From the NCBI GenBank assembly GCA_000969725.1, contig JXSR01S008848.1: 35,404 nt of DNA; one strand, given 5' to 3'. Positions 11,265 to 22,324 of the stretch are shown piece after piece. The stretch comes from Ophiothrix spiculata (lineage: Eukaryota > Echinodermata > Ophiuroidea > Amphilepidida > Ophiotrichidae). The notes below the pieces were generated by a model. It made no database searches. It was not told the DNA's origin and saw only the letters and a program-made list of their open reading frames with translations. The first letter of the stretch is position 1. Every line of letters begins with the position of its first letter. The position numbers and the translations under genes were made by a program.

Positions 11265-12261
11265 CGCCTTCCACCTGTCTGAACACTGTTATTTACTTAT
11301 CGGTTATCTTCCCATATGGCCTTGTAAACAATAAGACAAGTGGAGGAGGGAGGATTTTGACAAGAGATGTCCAGATCTTGTTGTTTTATCTGTAGCCAAG
11401 CCAAGGAAATCTTTGTTGAATTGTAAGGCCACTGACCAACTAGCACAGTCAAGTGTGTAAGTGGTCAATGTCATGGCTAACCTAATTGGCTTGTGTGATG
11501 AATGCAAGTGTTAGGTCCATTTAAGTAATTGTATATAATAGATTGGTGCTTTTTGGTTAGAGAAGTCAAAGGCCTCAAGATACTGGGCTCTTGCTTAAGG
11601 GATGGGGGTTGTTCAGAGTTAATATGGGTTGTTAACTAGGCTCAAAACATTTTTGTGATGTATTACTAAGGAGAAAAATGCTTAAAGATACAGGGTTTGA
11701 TTTATAAGGTTTGACTTACAGGATCAGCACGTCACAAAATGGTTGTATTTTGTAGATATTCTGTGTTATATTGCATAAAACTATGATTATATGATTAGGC
11801 CTATAAAATATGATTGACTTGCTCTTTGCAACTGACCCCAAAAATTTGCAAAATTTAGGGATTTTTTTTAAAATTATTATTTTTGCTAACTTTCAACTAT
11901 CAGAATAGTGATTTTGGAGAAAATAGCATGATGTTTTGGATGAGTTTACAACAATGTTTACAACATGTTTGCATACAAAAACATTTAAGTTGAATAATGT
12001 ATAAGAGAGTAGTAAACCGTCAGGAATTTTGATAAAGTACCAATTTGCACGCAATATCATCTTCAATAAAGAATACTCATACATGTGATAAAAATGCTCC
12101 TACAAAACGATTAAGAAAACGATGAGGATTTAAGATATTGTGTCTTGTACAAATTCATTAAAATTGTGTTGGAACGAATTCATTTGATGATTTTTTTAAT
12201 TTTAAAATAATGATACATATTTCTGCTAGTTGTTTTTGTTTGTTAATGTATAGTAGTTTTA
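11265..12261. other. AT-rich sequence with no recognised feature
   Basis: Short frames only. No bounded repeat or RNA gene could be supported. Confidence 0.5.
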
Positions 12262-12536
12262 TACAGGGTGTCTCAGAAAAACCTTACAAACTTTGCGTGT
12301 ATTTTTCTTGGGTTTAACAGATAATTCATAAGTGTATTAAGGTTGCATTTTATAGCACATAAATTGACTTTTAGATACCGTTTGTTTCACTTCAATCAGT
12401 AATGTACAACAAAAGTTATGCGTTGTCAAATATTTGAATGTAACATTTTCTGGTCGAATTTCACAAGTTTGTAAGTTCCCCTTGAATGAAGCTCTATTTA
12501 GTATTGTCAGCAGAAGTTTTTATGGGACACCCTGTA
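12262..12536. mobile_element. TA-flanked MITE, 'CAGGGTGTC' family, single-arm copy
   Basis: The element runs 12264-12534 between TA dinucleotides. It begins CAGGGTGTCTCAG and ends GGGACACCCTG, giving short inverted termini. TA target duplication is typical of the Tc1/mariner (IS630) superfamily. The body matches the left arm of the element at 33225-33848, including 'TTCTTGGGTTTAA', 'AAGGTTGCATTTTATAGC' and 'ACCGTTTGTTTCA'. Further in it follows the reverse complement of that element's right arm ('TTGTAAGTTCCCCTTGAATG'). It is therefore a one-armed version of the same family. No transposase is present. Confidence 0.8.
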
Positions 12537-13319
12537 GAACTGGTGCAACGTGCGTAGTACTTGATTAAATTAGGCCAAATCCAGCCTAGTATATTTACAT
12601 AAGATTGTATTCTGTCTCACACTTGTGTTAAATTAAAATCATTGTTCAGAATTTTGTAATAATTATTTGACTTACACAAGCTGTGCAATTGCACTCACTA
12701 TAAAAGTACATTTTTCACCATTAACTGTTTTCTTAATTTTGAAAAAAAAAATCAATAACAAAATATCCAGACTATGCAATATTTGATATTTTTTATAAAA
12801 ATTCAACCGATGCATGAACCTATTTTTAAAAGGGTTTCCTCCAAGAAACGAATTCGCCTAGAATCTTGTAAAAATGTAGTATTTGATCAGTTTATTTGTG
12901 CAAAAAATATACATGTTTTTCCACAAATTCACATGATTTGCCACACAAAATAACAAAAAGTCAATGTTTATGTACTTCTAAAATAACATAGGCTACATGG
13001 AGTTTGTTGATTTACACATGTGTTAAAGCTTTTTGGAGTACTTTGAAATGTTGAAATATAAAATTATTCCATTTCAAAATGGCAGCCAGATAACTAATTT
13101 GTGTCAATTTTTCATTTTTTAAGAAAACATTTTCACAAAAAAAATTGAAGTCTGTTTTCCCAAAGGAATTTTTCAATGAAATTTGGCTCATAATATAGCA
13201 GACTAAAATTACAAATGCATTGCTGAAATAAAAATTTTAAAAAGTTGTTTCGTTCCATTTTTTATTGACAAAACAAAATTTGAACAGTACCATCATTTTA
13301 CCAGTTTATGCTAATTATC
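12537..13319. other. Very AT-rich sequence
   Basis: Poly-A and poly-T tracts and short palindromic AT stretches only. No coding or bounded repeat signal. Confidence 0.5.
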
Positions 13320-13674
13320 TTAAAGGTGCAATTCATGATTTTGATGTGGCCTCTTTTCTAGCTAAATAAAAAGAAGAGTACAACATAAAAATTTACTGAA
13401 AATATCACTTGATTCCGACAGTTCGTTTCAAAGTTACAAGCTTTTTACCATTTTGAAAATCCCCATAGACTATTGTGTTGTAATTATTGTCGGGGCCCCG
13501 ACAATAATTAGAAAATGACACATTTTCTCTTTTTTCTCAAAAACGCAAGCACATATGAAAGAATGGTTTGGGGATCGTAACATATACCACTAGAGGATTC
13601 TTATAAGCTAAAAAACTCCAATTTGATAGAGGTGACCTTGAGGGTGAAAAGTGGATCATGAATTGCCCCTTTAA
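13320..13674. mobile_element. TTAA-flanked MITE, family A, copy 1
   Basis: TTAA at 13320-13323 and 13671-13674 flanks a 347-bp body. The left end reads AGGTGCAATTCATGAT and the right end, reversed, reads AGGGGCAATTCATGAT, so the 16-bp termini differ at one position. The exact centre (13481-13510) is a perfect 30-bp palindrome with GGGGCCCC at its core. A second copy lies in the opposite orientation at 29581-29947 and shares 'ATGAAAGAATGGTTTGGGG', 'GAGGGTGAAAAGTG' and the central palindrome. TTAA with AG...CT ends suggests Kolobok-like mobilisation, tentatively. No protein is encoded. Confidence 0.85.
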
Positions 13675-13823
13675 AATGATTCGACCGATTTGAATTTTTT
13701 TTTGCACCAATCATGCACGACCCCTATCTTGACAATTATATACTTAAAACAGCTTTTTTGGGTTATGTTGCATTTTTGGCTAAAACAAAAATGTGTTGCA
13801 TTTTTGTGCTAAAACACAAATTC

Positions 13824-13863
13824 AGGGTCCAAATGGACCCCCCTCATTCACTTTTCGTGTTAA
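13824..13863. repeat. Right end related to the 18.2 kb TTAA element
   Basis: 'GGGTCCAAATGGACCCCCC' followed by a short spacer and TTAA (13860-13863) resembles the right end of 18192-18437 ('GGGTCCAAGTTGACCCCC', spacer, TTAA). A left boundary could not be fixed, so this is probably a truncated or degraded copy. Confidence 0.4.
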
Positions 13864-14132
13864 ATGGAAAAGGAAAATGAATTCTGACCTACAATGAGTA
13901 GGGATGCCAGTTTTCAGGCTTTTCTGTTGTCAAAATTTACACTGTTTTATTCATTTTCAGCTTATTTTTGGACATTTTACACCATTTTCAGGCCTTTACA
14001 CGTTTTGTCACTGGTATCCCTGAATGAGCAAGTCTAAGTGGAAGGTCTCACAAATTCCCAATATTGTTTCTTCTTGTTGTTATTGGAGTGGTATATTTCA
14101 AGAAAGGCACCCGGGGAAAGGCATGCCGGTAC

Positions 14133-14210
14133 CTGGCACTGTGGCTCAGTGGTTAGATCATTGGTCGCATTCGTCAAACTCTGTGAAATTTCGTTTCTGC
14201 ATCATAGGAA
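14133..14210 (+). repeat. tRNA-derived SINE head
   Basis: 'TGTGGCTCAGTGGTTAGATC' is a near-canonical RNA polymerase III A box as found in tRNA-derived SINEs. About 40 bases on, 'GAAATTTCGTTTCTGC' sits where a B box (GGTTCGANTCC) should be but is badly eroded. No tRNA cloverleaf folds, so this is a retroposon remnant, not a tRNA gene. The 3' tail is not identified; the next element begins near 14281. Confidence 0.5.
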
Positions 14211-14280
14211 AATTATGGTCTTACCTTATACTAAAGAGACACACGATTCGTTTCTGGCATAAGGCCACAAAAAATAAATA

Positions 14281-14608
14281 GTTTGTTTACCCTCCAGAGG
14301 AAAAATTAAACTTTTCGATCCGTTGATCTTTTTTTTTTTTTTTATTATTATTCACATATATTTTAAAGAATGCTGTCATTTCATGGATTTTATTGCAAAT
14401 ACCAAGCAATGCAGGGCTGTGGGTTATTATTTAGAGGAAATATGTATTTTATATTACTGAATGTGACTTCATACTGCTAAATTTTATGTTTTCCATTGAA
14501 AATATTGAGTTTTCATATTTAACATGTTTTATATAAAAAAAAAAAAACACTAAAATCGCGACTCAAATTTTTGGCATTTTTTGGGTCGGTCGCGGAGGGC
14601 AAACAAAC
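14281..14608. mobile_element. Candidate MITE with 'GTTTGTTT(A/G)CCCTCC' inverted ends
   Basis: GTTTGTTTACCCTCC at 14281-14295 pairs with GGAGGGCAAACAAAC at 14594-14608, matching at 14 of 15 positions. Flanking 'ATA' on both sides could be a 3-bp target duplication. The body is AT-rich with long T and A runs. The right subterminal block 'GGGTCGGTCGCGGAGGGCAA' resembles 'GGGTCAGTCACTGAGGGCAA' at 25690-25709, inside another element, which hints at shared origin. No protein is encoded. Confidence 0.55.
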
Positions 14609-14760
14609 ATATTTTTGTTTTAGGCCTAACATTGTTTAAGTTTACTTCAATTGCAGCTTTCTCGGCGCTGTATCAATGCTCACTTGATTGGTGTTTATCT
14701 GCTTCAATGGTTCATCATGTTTAATTTACTGTTATTTATTATTCCTTTCAATTTAGAAAA

Positions 14761-15385
14761 TGGCTCATTCCAATGGAAACTGAACCTTTTTTTATTTCAA
14801 GCAAAAAATCAGCTTTTTTATTCGACCACATAAATATGTTTTTCAGTCATACATTTGTTACTTGGTACGTGAGAAGTATTTTCCAATCAGAAATGGTAAA
14901 GTTTGTCTATCCGTGCATGAATGAGCATATGTTTTGTTTCAAAAATGTCACAAACGTTACCAAAAAGTTACACCAAAATGTCACAAACGTTACCAAACGT
15001 TACAACACAAAACAATGCATTAAAATAATTCCTGGCGATATAATGTTCTGTAATTTTTATGAAATATTTGTAAATATGTTTCCCATAATCGGTGTAAGGC
15101 GCAATAAAAAAATCTTTGACACTTCAGAGAAATTGTACTTTGAAGTCATTAGGAGCAAAAAACCATTTCCGTGCGCGGTCACAAATGTTACTGAACGTTA
15201 CATGGACTTTACTCAGGATTTTGGCAATTTATTTAATTTTCAAACATCTACATGTCTTGACCCCACCAGTGAGCACCATTATCAACAACAAACTCGTTGA
15301 TATAATGTTTTTGCTAGGTTCTGTGGCCATTTTAAAGTGAAATTTTTCAATTTTTCGGTCACAAACGTTACTTTGGAATGAGCCA
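14761..15385. mobile_element. TIR element with repeated subterminal/internal motif
   Basis: TGGCTCATTCCAA at 14761-14773 is matched exactly in reverse complement at 15373-15385. If the element starts at GGC, AAAT lies directly outside both ends and would be a 4-bp target duplication. Inside, GTCACAAACGTTAC occurs at 14947-14960, 14980-14993 and 15358-15371, with a one-base variant at 15178-15191. Shorter 'AACGTTAC' copies lie near 14996 and 15194. All are in the same orientation. A 175-codon frame (14773-15300) crosses the body but its 'NVTNVT' repeats come from the motif, and no domain is recognisable. Superfamily is unknown. Confidence 0.65.
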
Positions 15386-15389
15386 AATG

Positions 15390-15926
15390 CTTGTTTTCAA
15401 AGTAGCCAAGTAAATCATAATGTAGCATGAAAATGGGCCATGTGTTGATTGGTAACTTATGAACAGATATCGGCATTTATTAGGGGGAAGGGTTACTCGA
15501 ATATGAAAATGACATATACATGTGCCTATGCAAGATTGAAAAAGAGGACATTCAGCTTAAGATGTAGTTGAATAAAAAGGAGTCATTCTGTGTTTTGCCC
15601 CCAAAAGTATAATCATTTTGGTCATCATTTTACGATATAGGGGTGTGGTCATTTGGTATCAACATCTTTAAAATTGTCAAGAGTAAAATTCATAAATTCA
15701 TCCATAGATTAATAAGATTTCATAATGGATATTAACATGCAATATTTAGCATTATGGACTAAAATTATGAAAAAGGTGGTTATTTAGTGTGAACTAGGCC
15801 CCATATTAGTCGCACCCTGCGACCCTCGCCTAGATCACCGACTCAATATAGACCATTGTTCAATATTGTCAGAGACTATGCAACGAGACTTTTGCGCCAC
15901 AGTCGAGGCGTTCAAACCGAACCGAA
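15390..15926. other. Mixed sequence ending in a GC-richer patch
   Basis: Positions about 15795-15925 contain several CpG dinucleotides and are clearly less AT-rich than the surroundings. No exon, promoter motif or RNA gene could be supported there. Confidence 0.4.
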
Positions 15927-16019
15927 CCCCATATATGTGAAAAGGGTTATCTGGTTTGAAATTTGCAAAAAGGCCCCATATATGTGAAAAGGGTTATCTG
16001 GTTTGAAATTTGCAAAAGG
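15927..16019 (+). repeat. Two-unit tandem repeat, 46-47 bp
   Basis: Units 15927-15973 and 15974-16019 both start CCCCATATATGTGAAAAGGG and end TTTGCAAAAAGG or TTTGCAAAAGG. They differ only by one A in the final A-run. Near identity points to a recent local duplication. Confidence 0.95.
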
Positions 16020-16024
16020 TTTTT

Positions 16025-16961
16025 TTTTGATATCAGAACTGAGACAGATATATTGACCAGTTTGGCAGTGTTCGACTAGGCATTTAGTCATGTTTATTTT
16101 CAAAGTAATATTTATTCAAGTTTTGACATGAAATTAATTAAGAATCAATATTCAGAATTACTTTTGCTAAGTGCATTTATAACTTTAAACAAGAAATGTC
16201 TTTTAAAAAGATAACTCCTCATGGGTACTGTAAGGTAATGAGGATCTTTTATAGAGGTTTTTACTTCGAAATTTCATTAAATAGGTTTTGCATTTTAAGA
16301 AAGTTTAACCCAGTAGCAATTGGCAATTATAGTCAATGCTGCTAAATCAAAATGCAAAATTGACCTATTAATCGTGACATCCCTTCTTGTAAATGGGAAA
16401 TTTTCAGCAAAATGTGTTAAATTTCTCAAAAATTTACTATGATGATAATAGTTATCTAAGCATGGGGTGTGAATTACAAACAATATTAGATCCTGTCCCC
16501 CCTTAAAACAAAACTAAACAAAAAACAAAAACAAAAAAAGAAGAAGAAGAAGGGAAAAGAAGAAGAAAATAATTCTGTTGAAAAACTCCACAAAAAAATT
16601 CTTATCCATTTAAGGGGCTTGAAATGTAAGCTCATATGTTTGAATTTTGAGATATTTGTTACCATCCCAAAGAGCGTCCTTTGATGATTACCGGCAAAAA
16701 GTCAAGGCTAATTACATCTTTTAACATAGGATGATTTAAAAAATATAATAATGGGAATGTTGCCCAGACCTTTTATCTTTCCTATGGTGCCCAGAACTTT
16801 CAAAATGAATTGATGTATTCAGTTCCCAGCCCGGGTTCCGAGCAATCTTCTTCAGTATCTTTCATCGACTCAAAAGTCTTATGCCAAATTATACTTTTTT
16901 TCTGTGTTCAGTTAATTTTTATTTTTAATCGATTAGAGGTTTAGTGATAAAAATCCCCATT
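16025..16961. other. AT-rich sequence with a GAA microsatellite
   Basis: An A-rich to (GAA)n simple repeat occupies about 16507-16570. No gene-like segment is visible elsewhere in the stretch. Confidence 0.55.
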
Positions 16962-17190
16962 GGTATTACCTAAAGAGAATATATTGTGTGTATCCCATCA
17001 TGCATTGCTCCCTATTGAAAATTTTGTACAGGAAGTCATTTGAGTAGTTAGTGATGAAACATGCCCAGAATGCAAGATTACAACAATTTTCTTTGATTTA
17101 TGGACATTTCATCACTAACTACTCAAACAATTCCATAGGAAGCAATGCATGATGGGATGTACACAATATCTTCTCTTGGTTACCGATACC
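16962..17190. mobile_element. Foldback MITE, distant relative of the 'ATCATGCCTTG' family, copy D
   Basis: The left arm starts GGTATTACC and contains ATCCCATCATGCATTGCT, then 'GAGTAGTTAGTGATGAAACAT'-like sequence. The right arm carries the reverse complement, AGCAATGCATGATGGGAT, and ends ACCGATACC. Arms are about 90 bases with a central loop of about 45. The order of the CATCATGC block, the 'TTTTGTACAGG' block and the GATGAAAC block parallels copies A and B, but the tips differ. Confidence 0.7.
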
Positions 17191-17194
17191 ACAT

Positions 17195-18191
17195 GTGAAA
17201 AAGAAGACCATCTTACCTTTATTAGCTATGAACTATCCGTTTGGTTCTCTTTGCTTCTATAAATTTTGAGTGGTTCCCGTCAAATTCTTTCAATATCTAT
17301 AATTTTAAATATATTTTGTCCAGAAGGTCACATATTTTAATTAAAAAAGATGAATTTGTTTAATGCTACACTTGTCTGTAAGTTTGAGATTTTGGTATCA
17401 AACTATTCCTCATATTATTGCTCTAATAACTCATATGAAATTTTATGCTAAAACATTATATTTATTTTGGAGGTATAAATGAAAATATACCTAGTTATGG
17501 TAACATTGAAATTATTTGCACAAAAATGTAGCTATGCAAATTTAAAAAAAAAACACATGACAATGGTTGCAACATGAAACTGCATGCGAGTACAAACAAC
17601 ATCACCTCACAAATTTTTTACTTGGAATTGTCATAATGAACCCAAAATTCAATGTTTTACAGCAATCCAGATGAACATTGTCAATGATACTGATACCTGT
17701 ATTTTAGTGACTTTTCATATGAAACTGAAAACCAAATTTTGATTTAGTGGACCATTACCTTTAATTTAAAGAGAAAGACCACAAGTCTGATTGGTAGCAC
17801 CATACATCCAATCCTTATTACCTTTGTCCATTTTCAAAGCATGTTTTGGAGCCACTGCCTCCTGCGGGCATTTCACGTCTTAGTCACAAAGATTATTTAC
17901 TTTATAAACAATATTAATACAAATATTTGATGTAGCAAGGATTAACTGTTTCGGGGTCAAATGTTTTCGATAATACAATTTGTTGCGCTGTACATCTGTA
18001 GGAAGTTAGTTTCTCACACAGGTTGTGAGAGGCTCATTATCGCAATAGATGAAATCAGCAAATCAGCTCTCAGTTGTTCAAGTACATTGAGTTCTTGTTC
18101 AGTGTTGTAATTATTAATGATATAATTGAATAAATCTATAATACAGTGAATACATTAATGAATATTTTGGAATTATCATCTACCAGCTTTG
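17195..18191. other. AT-rich sequence with no recognised feature
   Basis: No reading frame of interest, tRNA or bounded repeat could be supported. Confidence 0.5.
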
Positions 18192-18437
18192 TTAACACTT
18201 TGTAAAAGTGCATTAGGTATTTCAGAATCTCATTAGTGCACAAGAGAGGGTTCAAATGGACCCCCTAAAACCCATGTACCCTGCTTTTTTGTTTTGCACC
18301 AAAATTGCACAACTACCTAGACAATCACCTAAAGTGGGTGGCATTCCCCTATTTTCTATTTTGCGTTTTTGCATTATGCGTGAAAAAAGAAATCCTGGGT
18401 CCAAGTTGACCCCCTCCCTTATACACTTAAAGGTTAA
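18192..18437. mobile_element. TTAA-flanked MITE related to the piggyBac-like family
   Basis: TTAA at 18192-18195 and 18434-18437 flanks a 238-bp body. The left end (CACTTTGTAAAAGTGCATTAGG) and the reversed right end (CCTTTAAGTGTATAAGGG) align with a small gap around a shared TTTAAGTG-like core. Subterminal inverted-style blocks 'GGGTTCAAATGGACCCCC' (about 18248) and 'GGGTCCAAGTTGACCCCC' (about 18397) repeat the block near 13824. Overlapping frames on both strands are not coding. Confidence 0.5.
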
Positions 18438-18439
18438 TG

Positions 18440-19633
18440 TTTGGGACACAATCAAGGGCAGTGAGTTGCATGGTGACTATTTTCATCTTTGATTTTTTTT
18501 TATTGCAACCTGTACCTGTGCATTTACAATTCCTTATTTGGATCCAAATCCCATCTTTATTAGCCATTTGGTACAAGAGATATAAAAATTTCTTTGCACT
18601 TCAAAACAATAATAAACAAAAGAATTGTCTACCTGCATTACCGTGGTAACTCAAAATCAATATTTCCAAAGAATTTTAAATGTCTTTAAAAATCTATGAC
18701 ATTTCTGGCATCTGGCTTATTCCTCCTGATCATGTCATGTTTTCTATTTATGTAGATTTTAATTGTTGGATCAACATGATTTGTACAACATCTCTTTTAG
18801 ACCCTTAGAGGGATAAAGTGATATTCCACTGTTGATTAATTCCCCCTCCCCTTTCTTGATCAAATTTAGCTCCATATTTGGTGTTTTAATACCTATAGAT
18901 ATGAATTGTATATTGTTATTTTTCCCAATTTACTCCTTTAGAAAATCAATGTTACCCTTGTATTAAAAAGGTCGCTTTTTCCCCCTCATTTCAAAAAAGT
19001 CTCTTTATACCTCGGATAAAAATTGCACCTATTATATTGCTTGTGAAGGATGTATTACAATAGATTCTGATTGAAGATTCAAATTGAAGCTTAAATAAAA
19101 GTTAAGTTTTGTAAAGTGGACAAAGTATTAAGCAAAGTGTCTCTTTAACATGACTATGGCATTACTAGGACTATGGCATTAGTGGCATCCCTGTTTAAGG
19201 AGACAGCATTTTCACACTCTTCTTTTGTCAAAAATCACATCACTTAAGCCATTTGATGAAACCATATTGCTTGGTTTAATAGATAATAGAGAGCTATAAA
19301 TAATTGCTGAATGGAGGAGGCATATTAAAAGCAAGAATTCAAGTCAATTACAGAACTCATAATATACAAATCTCTTTGTCATATCGAACCAAAAATCAAG
19401 GAGGTTTTCAAATATATACTTGAATATATGCTTTTTGCATTTGCAGTTTATTTTTAGTGTTTTCCCCGCCACTTTTCTTCTATTATTTGTTATTTAAAGA
19501 TTTATGTAGCTAACTTTAAAAAAAAATATTTAATATGGTTTATAGAGACCATACATGATGAGTCAGACACAATCTGTATTATGTGAATTTTACGAAACCC
19601 AAATTGCTCAAAATCAGACCAACATCATCATCA
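18440..19633. other. AT-rich sequence with no recognised feature
   Basis: There is a small direct duplication, 'ACTATGGCATTA', near 19152-19182. Otherwise nothing could be supported. Confidence 0.5.
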
Positions 19634-19985
19634 TTAAAGGTGTATGTTCCGATCACTTTCACTCACAAAACCAGATTGGAGATTTTGATACCACATGAGA
19701 GAGCATGTTTTGCTCATAATCCCTGTAAATTTTCACGTGCATATTATGTTTTGTTGAAGGGATATGGTCAAAAAAGTGCCAAGTTACCTGAATATTTTGT
19801 TACACAAAAATAAACATCCGATAGGTTTCTATGGATCACTCTAATGCACATTTTTGCCTGTAACATTAATTTTTTGCTCAAGGTGTAGGAATGAAACTTT
19901 ACAATTGCTTTATGTAAGTGATAACCCCTCATTTAAATAAGGAAAAAGTATGTTTAAATTTTTCACCAGATCGGAATACCTACCT
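19634..19985. mobile_element. Candidate TTAA-type MITE, family C
   Basis: TTAA (19634-19637) precedes AGGTGTATGTTCCGATC. Near the other end, GATCGGAATACCTACCT reads in reverse as AGGTAGGTATTCCGATC, matching at 14 of 17 positions. The length (348 bp) is close to families A (347, 359) and B (344), and all share the AGGTG start. The right TTAA is missing, so that flank has mutated or the end is eroded. Confidence 0.5.
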
Positions 19986-19989
19986 TCCC

Positions 19990-20796
19990 TCCTCAGAAAA
20001 AAAAAGAGAATATACTACTACACATATTCTAAAATGTGTAATTCCTCCCAATATATATGACTTTCCCCTACAAGGGAGCAATAAAGGTAACCTTTGTCTA
20101 TTACTGCATGTTTGATTGAATTTGCGAGCAAGATAAACCAAACAATTGTTTCTAACTTTGTTTGAAAAAAAATATAATTTTTGCGCGTTTGGTACGCCGA
20201 GGTAAGTCTACGTCTAAAACGGGTCATTAAGCTTATCGAAACAATTTCGTTTTTCCCGCATAAACCAACTCTTTGATATCAACTTTATGTCGACATATGT
20301 CGTCATAAAAAAAAAATGATTGCGACATGTCGACATGAATAAGCAATGTCAACAGAAACCTTAGTACACATACGTGTCGGTACTGTTCATCACTTGTCGG
20401 GAACTTTATATATGTGCAAAGCCTGTTGCCTGAAAAAAGGTTAACACAGAAAAGCAACAAACATTCAAAAACTAGCATTTGCTTTAGATTCTTCTAAATA
20501 TTTTTTCTGTTAACTTGAATTGAAAACACTTCATTTTATTCGCTTATAAAATTCAGGAAGATTTTTGATGTTGAAAGGTATTCAAACATGCTAAAGAGTT
20601 CCATCACAAACCAACAACTGCTTCTGATGATATGCATATTTTTGATCTTGCTTGGAAGGCTAAAGCTGCCATTGTGCAATAAAATACACAGACGCATGGA
20701 TTGTTGTTGATTAACAACACTGTAGTGTGTTTGAATACATAAAAATAGGACCATACTGTATTTTCACTGTTTTGCCTTTACTGCCTGTTTGTGGTG
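19990..20796. other. AT-rich sequence with no recognised feature
   Basis: Contains a cluster of GTCGACAT/ATGTCGAC palindromic hexamers near 20288-20340 and a T-run. No exon-like segment could be supported. Confidence 0.45.
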
Positions 20797-20880
20797 TAAT
20801 AATAATAATAATAATAACACACATTTATAGAGCGCATAAAACAGATATCTCATTGCGCTGGACAAAGTTTAAAAGACGAC
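20797..20880 (+). repeat. (AAT)n plus 'ACATTTATAGAGCGC' retroposon tail
   Basis: A run of seven or so AAT units leads into ACACATTTATAGAGCGC and then CTCATTGCGCTGGACAAAG. This arrangement, (AAT)n followed by an ATTTATATAGCGC-like block and an AAGCGCTTTACA-like block, is a widespread repeat tail in marine invertebrate genomes. I recognise the pattern from general knowledge but cannot define the upstream body of the element here. Confidence 0.6.
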
Positions 20881-21015
20881 TTTCAATTATATACAAAGCC
20901 CTCGTAGTATTAAAAAGAAACAACAACAAAAAATATTTACAAGTGATAAACAGGGCAACAATTTAAAAAGGTGACGGATGGGCAATATACATGAGAAAGC
21001 AAATGCAAAACAAGA

Positions 21016-21237
21016 TACCCTATTCACTCGTCTAATTCAACTATTTTCCATCTGACAATCTCCTTAAATTAACAAAATCCCCATTTCCAAAAGTTTGACA
21101 AATAGTCATACCCTATGACCGAGACTCTATTTAAATTATTTTAACAATTTTTGACACGCTAGTATGAAAGCGCTCGACTGTAACGTGATCTAAATTCAGA
21201 AAATGAGTAGTTGAATTAGACGAGTGGATACGGTATT
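21016..21237. mobile_element. TIR MITE, 'CACTCGTCTAATTCAACTA' ends
   Basis: The left terminus ATACCCTATTCACTCG plus TCTAATTCAACTA (21015-21043) is matched in reverse complement at 21208-21236, with 27 of 29 positions identical. If the TA inside each end is the target duplication, the element proper starts CCCTATTCACTCG. Length is about 220 bp and the body is AT-rich with no frame. A TA duplication would suggest Tc1/mariner-type mobilisation. Confidence 0.8.
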
Positions 21238-21397
21238 GTCCAAAGTCACTTTGTCAATCTATACAACACAATAAAAATTACAGGTAAGCATGACTGAAAA
21301 GATGGTGTACAGTCACATAAACGGTCATTCATCCTGCATCATTGACTAGATCTTTCTGAATATTGATTTTTAATTTCTTAAAACATTAGCTTGTGAA

Positions 21398-22324
21398 NNN
21401 NNNNNNNNNNNNNNNNNNNNNNNNNNNNNNNNNNNNNNNNNNNNNNNNNNNNNNNNNNNNNNNNNNNNNNNNNNNNNNNNNNNNNNNNNNNNNNNNNNNN
21501 NNNNNNNNNNNNNNNNNNNNNNNNNNNNNNNNNNNNNNNNNNNNNNNNNNNNNNNNNNNNNNNNNNNNNNNNNNNNNNNNNNNNNNNNNNNNNNNNNNNN
21601 NNNNNNNNNNNNNNNNNNNNNNNNNNNNNNNNNNNNNNNNNNNNNNNNNNNNNNNNNNNNNNNNNNNNNNNNNNNNNNNNNNNNNNNNNNNNNNNNNNNN
21701 NNNNNNNNNNNNNNNNNNNNNNNNNNNNNNNNNNNNNNNNNNNNNNNNNNNNNNNNNNNNNNNNNNNNNNNNNNNNNNNNNNNNNNNNNNNNNNNNNNNN
21801 NNNNNNNNNNNNNNNNNNNNNNNNNNNNNNNNNNNNNNNNNNNNNNNNNNNNNNNNNNNNNNNNNNNNNNNNNNNNNNNNNNNNNNNNNNNNNNNNNNNN
21901 NNNNNNNNNNNNNNNNNNNNNNNNNNNNNNNNNNNNNNNNNNNNNNNNNNNNNNNNNNNNNNNNNNNNNNNNNNNNNNNNNNNNNNNNNNNNNNNNNNNN
22001 NNNNNNNNNNNNNNNNNNNNNNNNNNNNNNNNNNNNNNNNNNNNNNNNNNNNNNNNNNNNNNNNNNNNNNNNNNNNNNNNNNNNNNNNNNNNNNNNNNNN
22101 NNNNNNNNNNNNNNNNNNNNNNNNNNNNNNNNNNNNNNNNNNNNNNNNNNNNNNNNNNNNNNNNNNNNNNNNNNNNNNNNNNNNNNNNNNNNNNNNNNNN
22201 NNNNNNNNNNNNNNNNNNNNNNNNNNNNNNNNNNNNNNNNNNNNNNNNNNNNNNNNNNNNNNNNNNNNNNNNNNNNNNNNNNNNNNNNNNNNNNNNNNNN
22301 NNNNNNNNNNNNNNNNNNNNNNNN
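21398..22324. other. Assembly gap (927 N)
   Basis: Every base is N. Reading frames that appear to cross it on both strands are artefacts of translating N. Confidence 1.

Noticed and set aside
14773..15300. 175-codon frame, the longest real open frame in the window
   Set aside because: It starts inside the left inverted terminus of the 14761-15385 element. Its 'NVTNVT' repeats are translations of the repeated DNA motif, and no domain or splice signal supports it.
15927..16019. CRISPR-like repeat
   Set aside because: Two directly adjacent units with no spacers in eukaryotic DNA; this is a tandem duplication.
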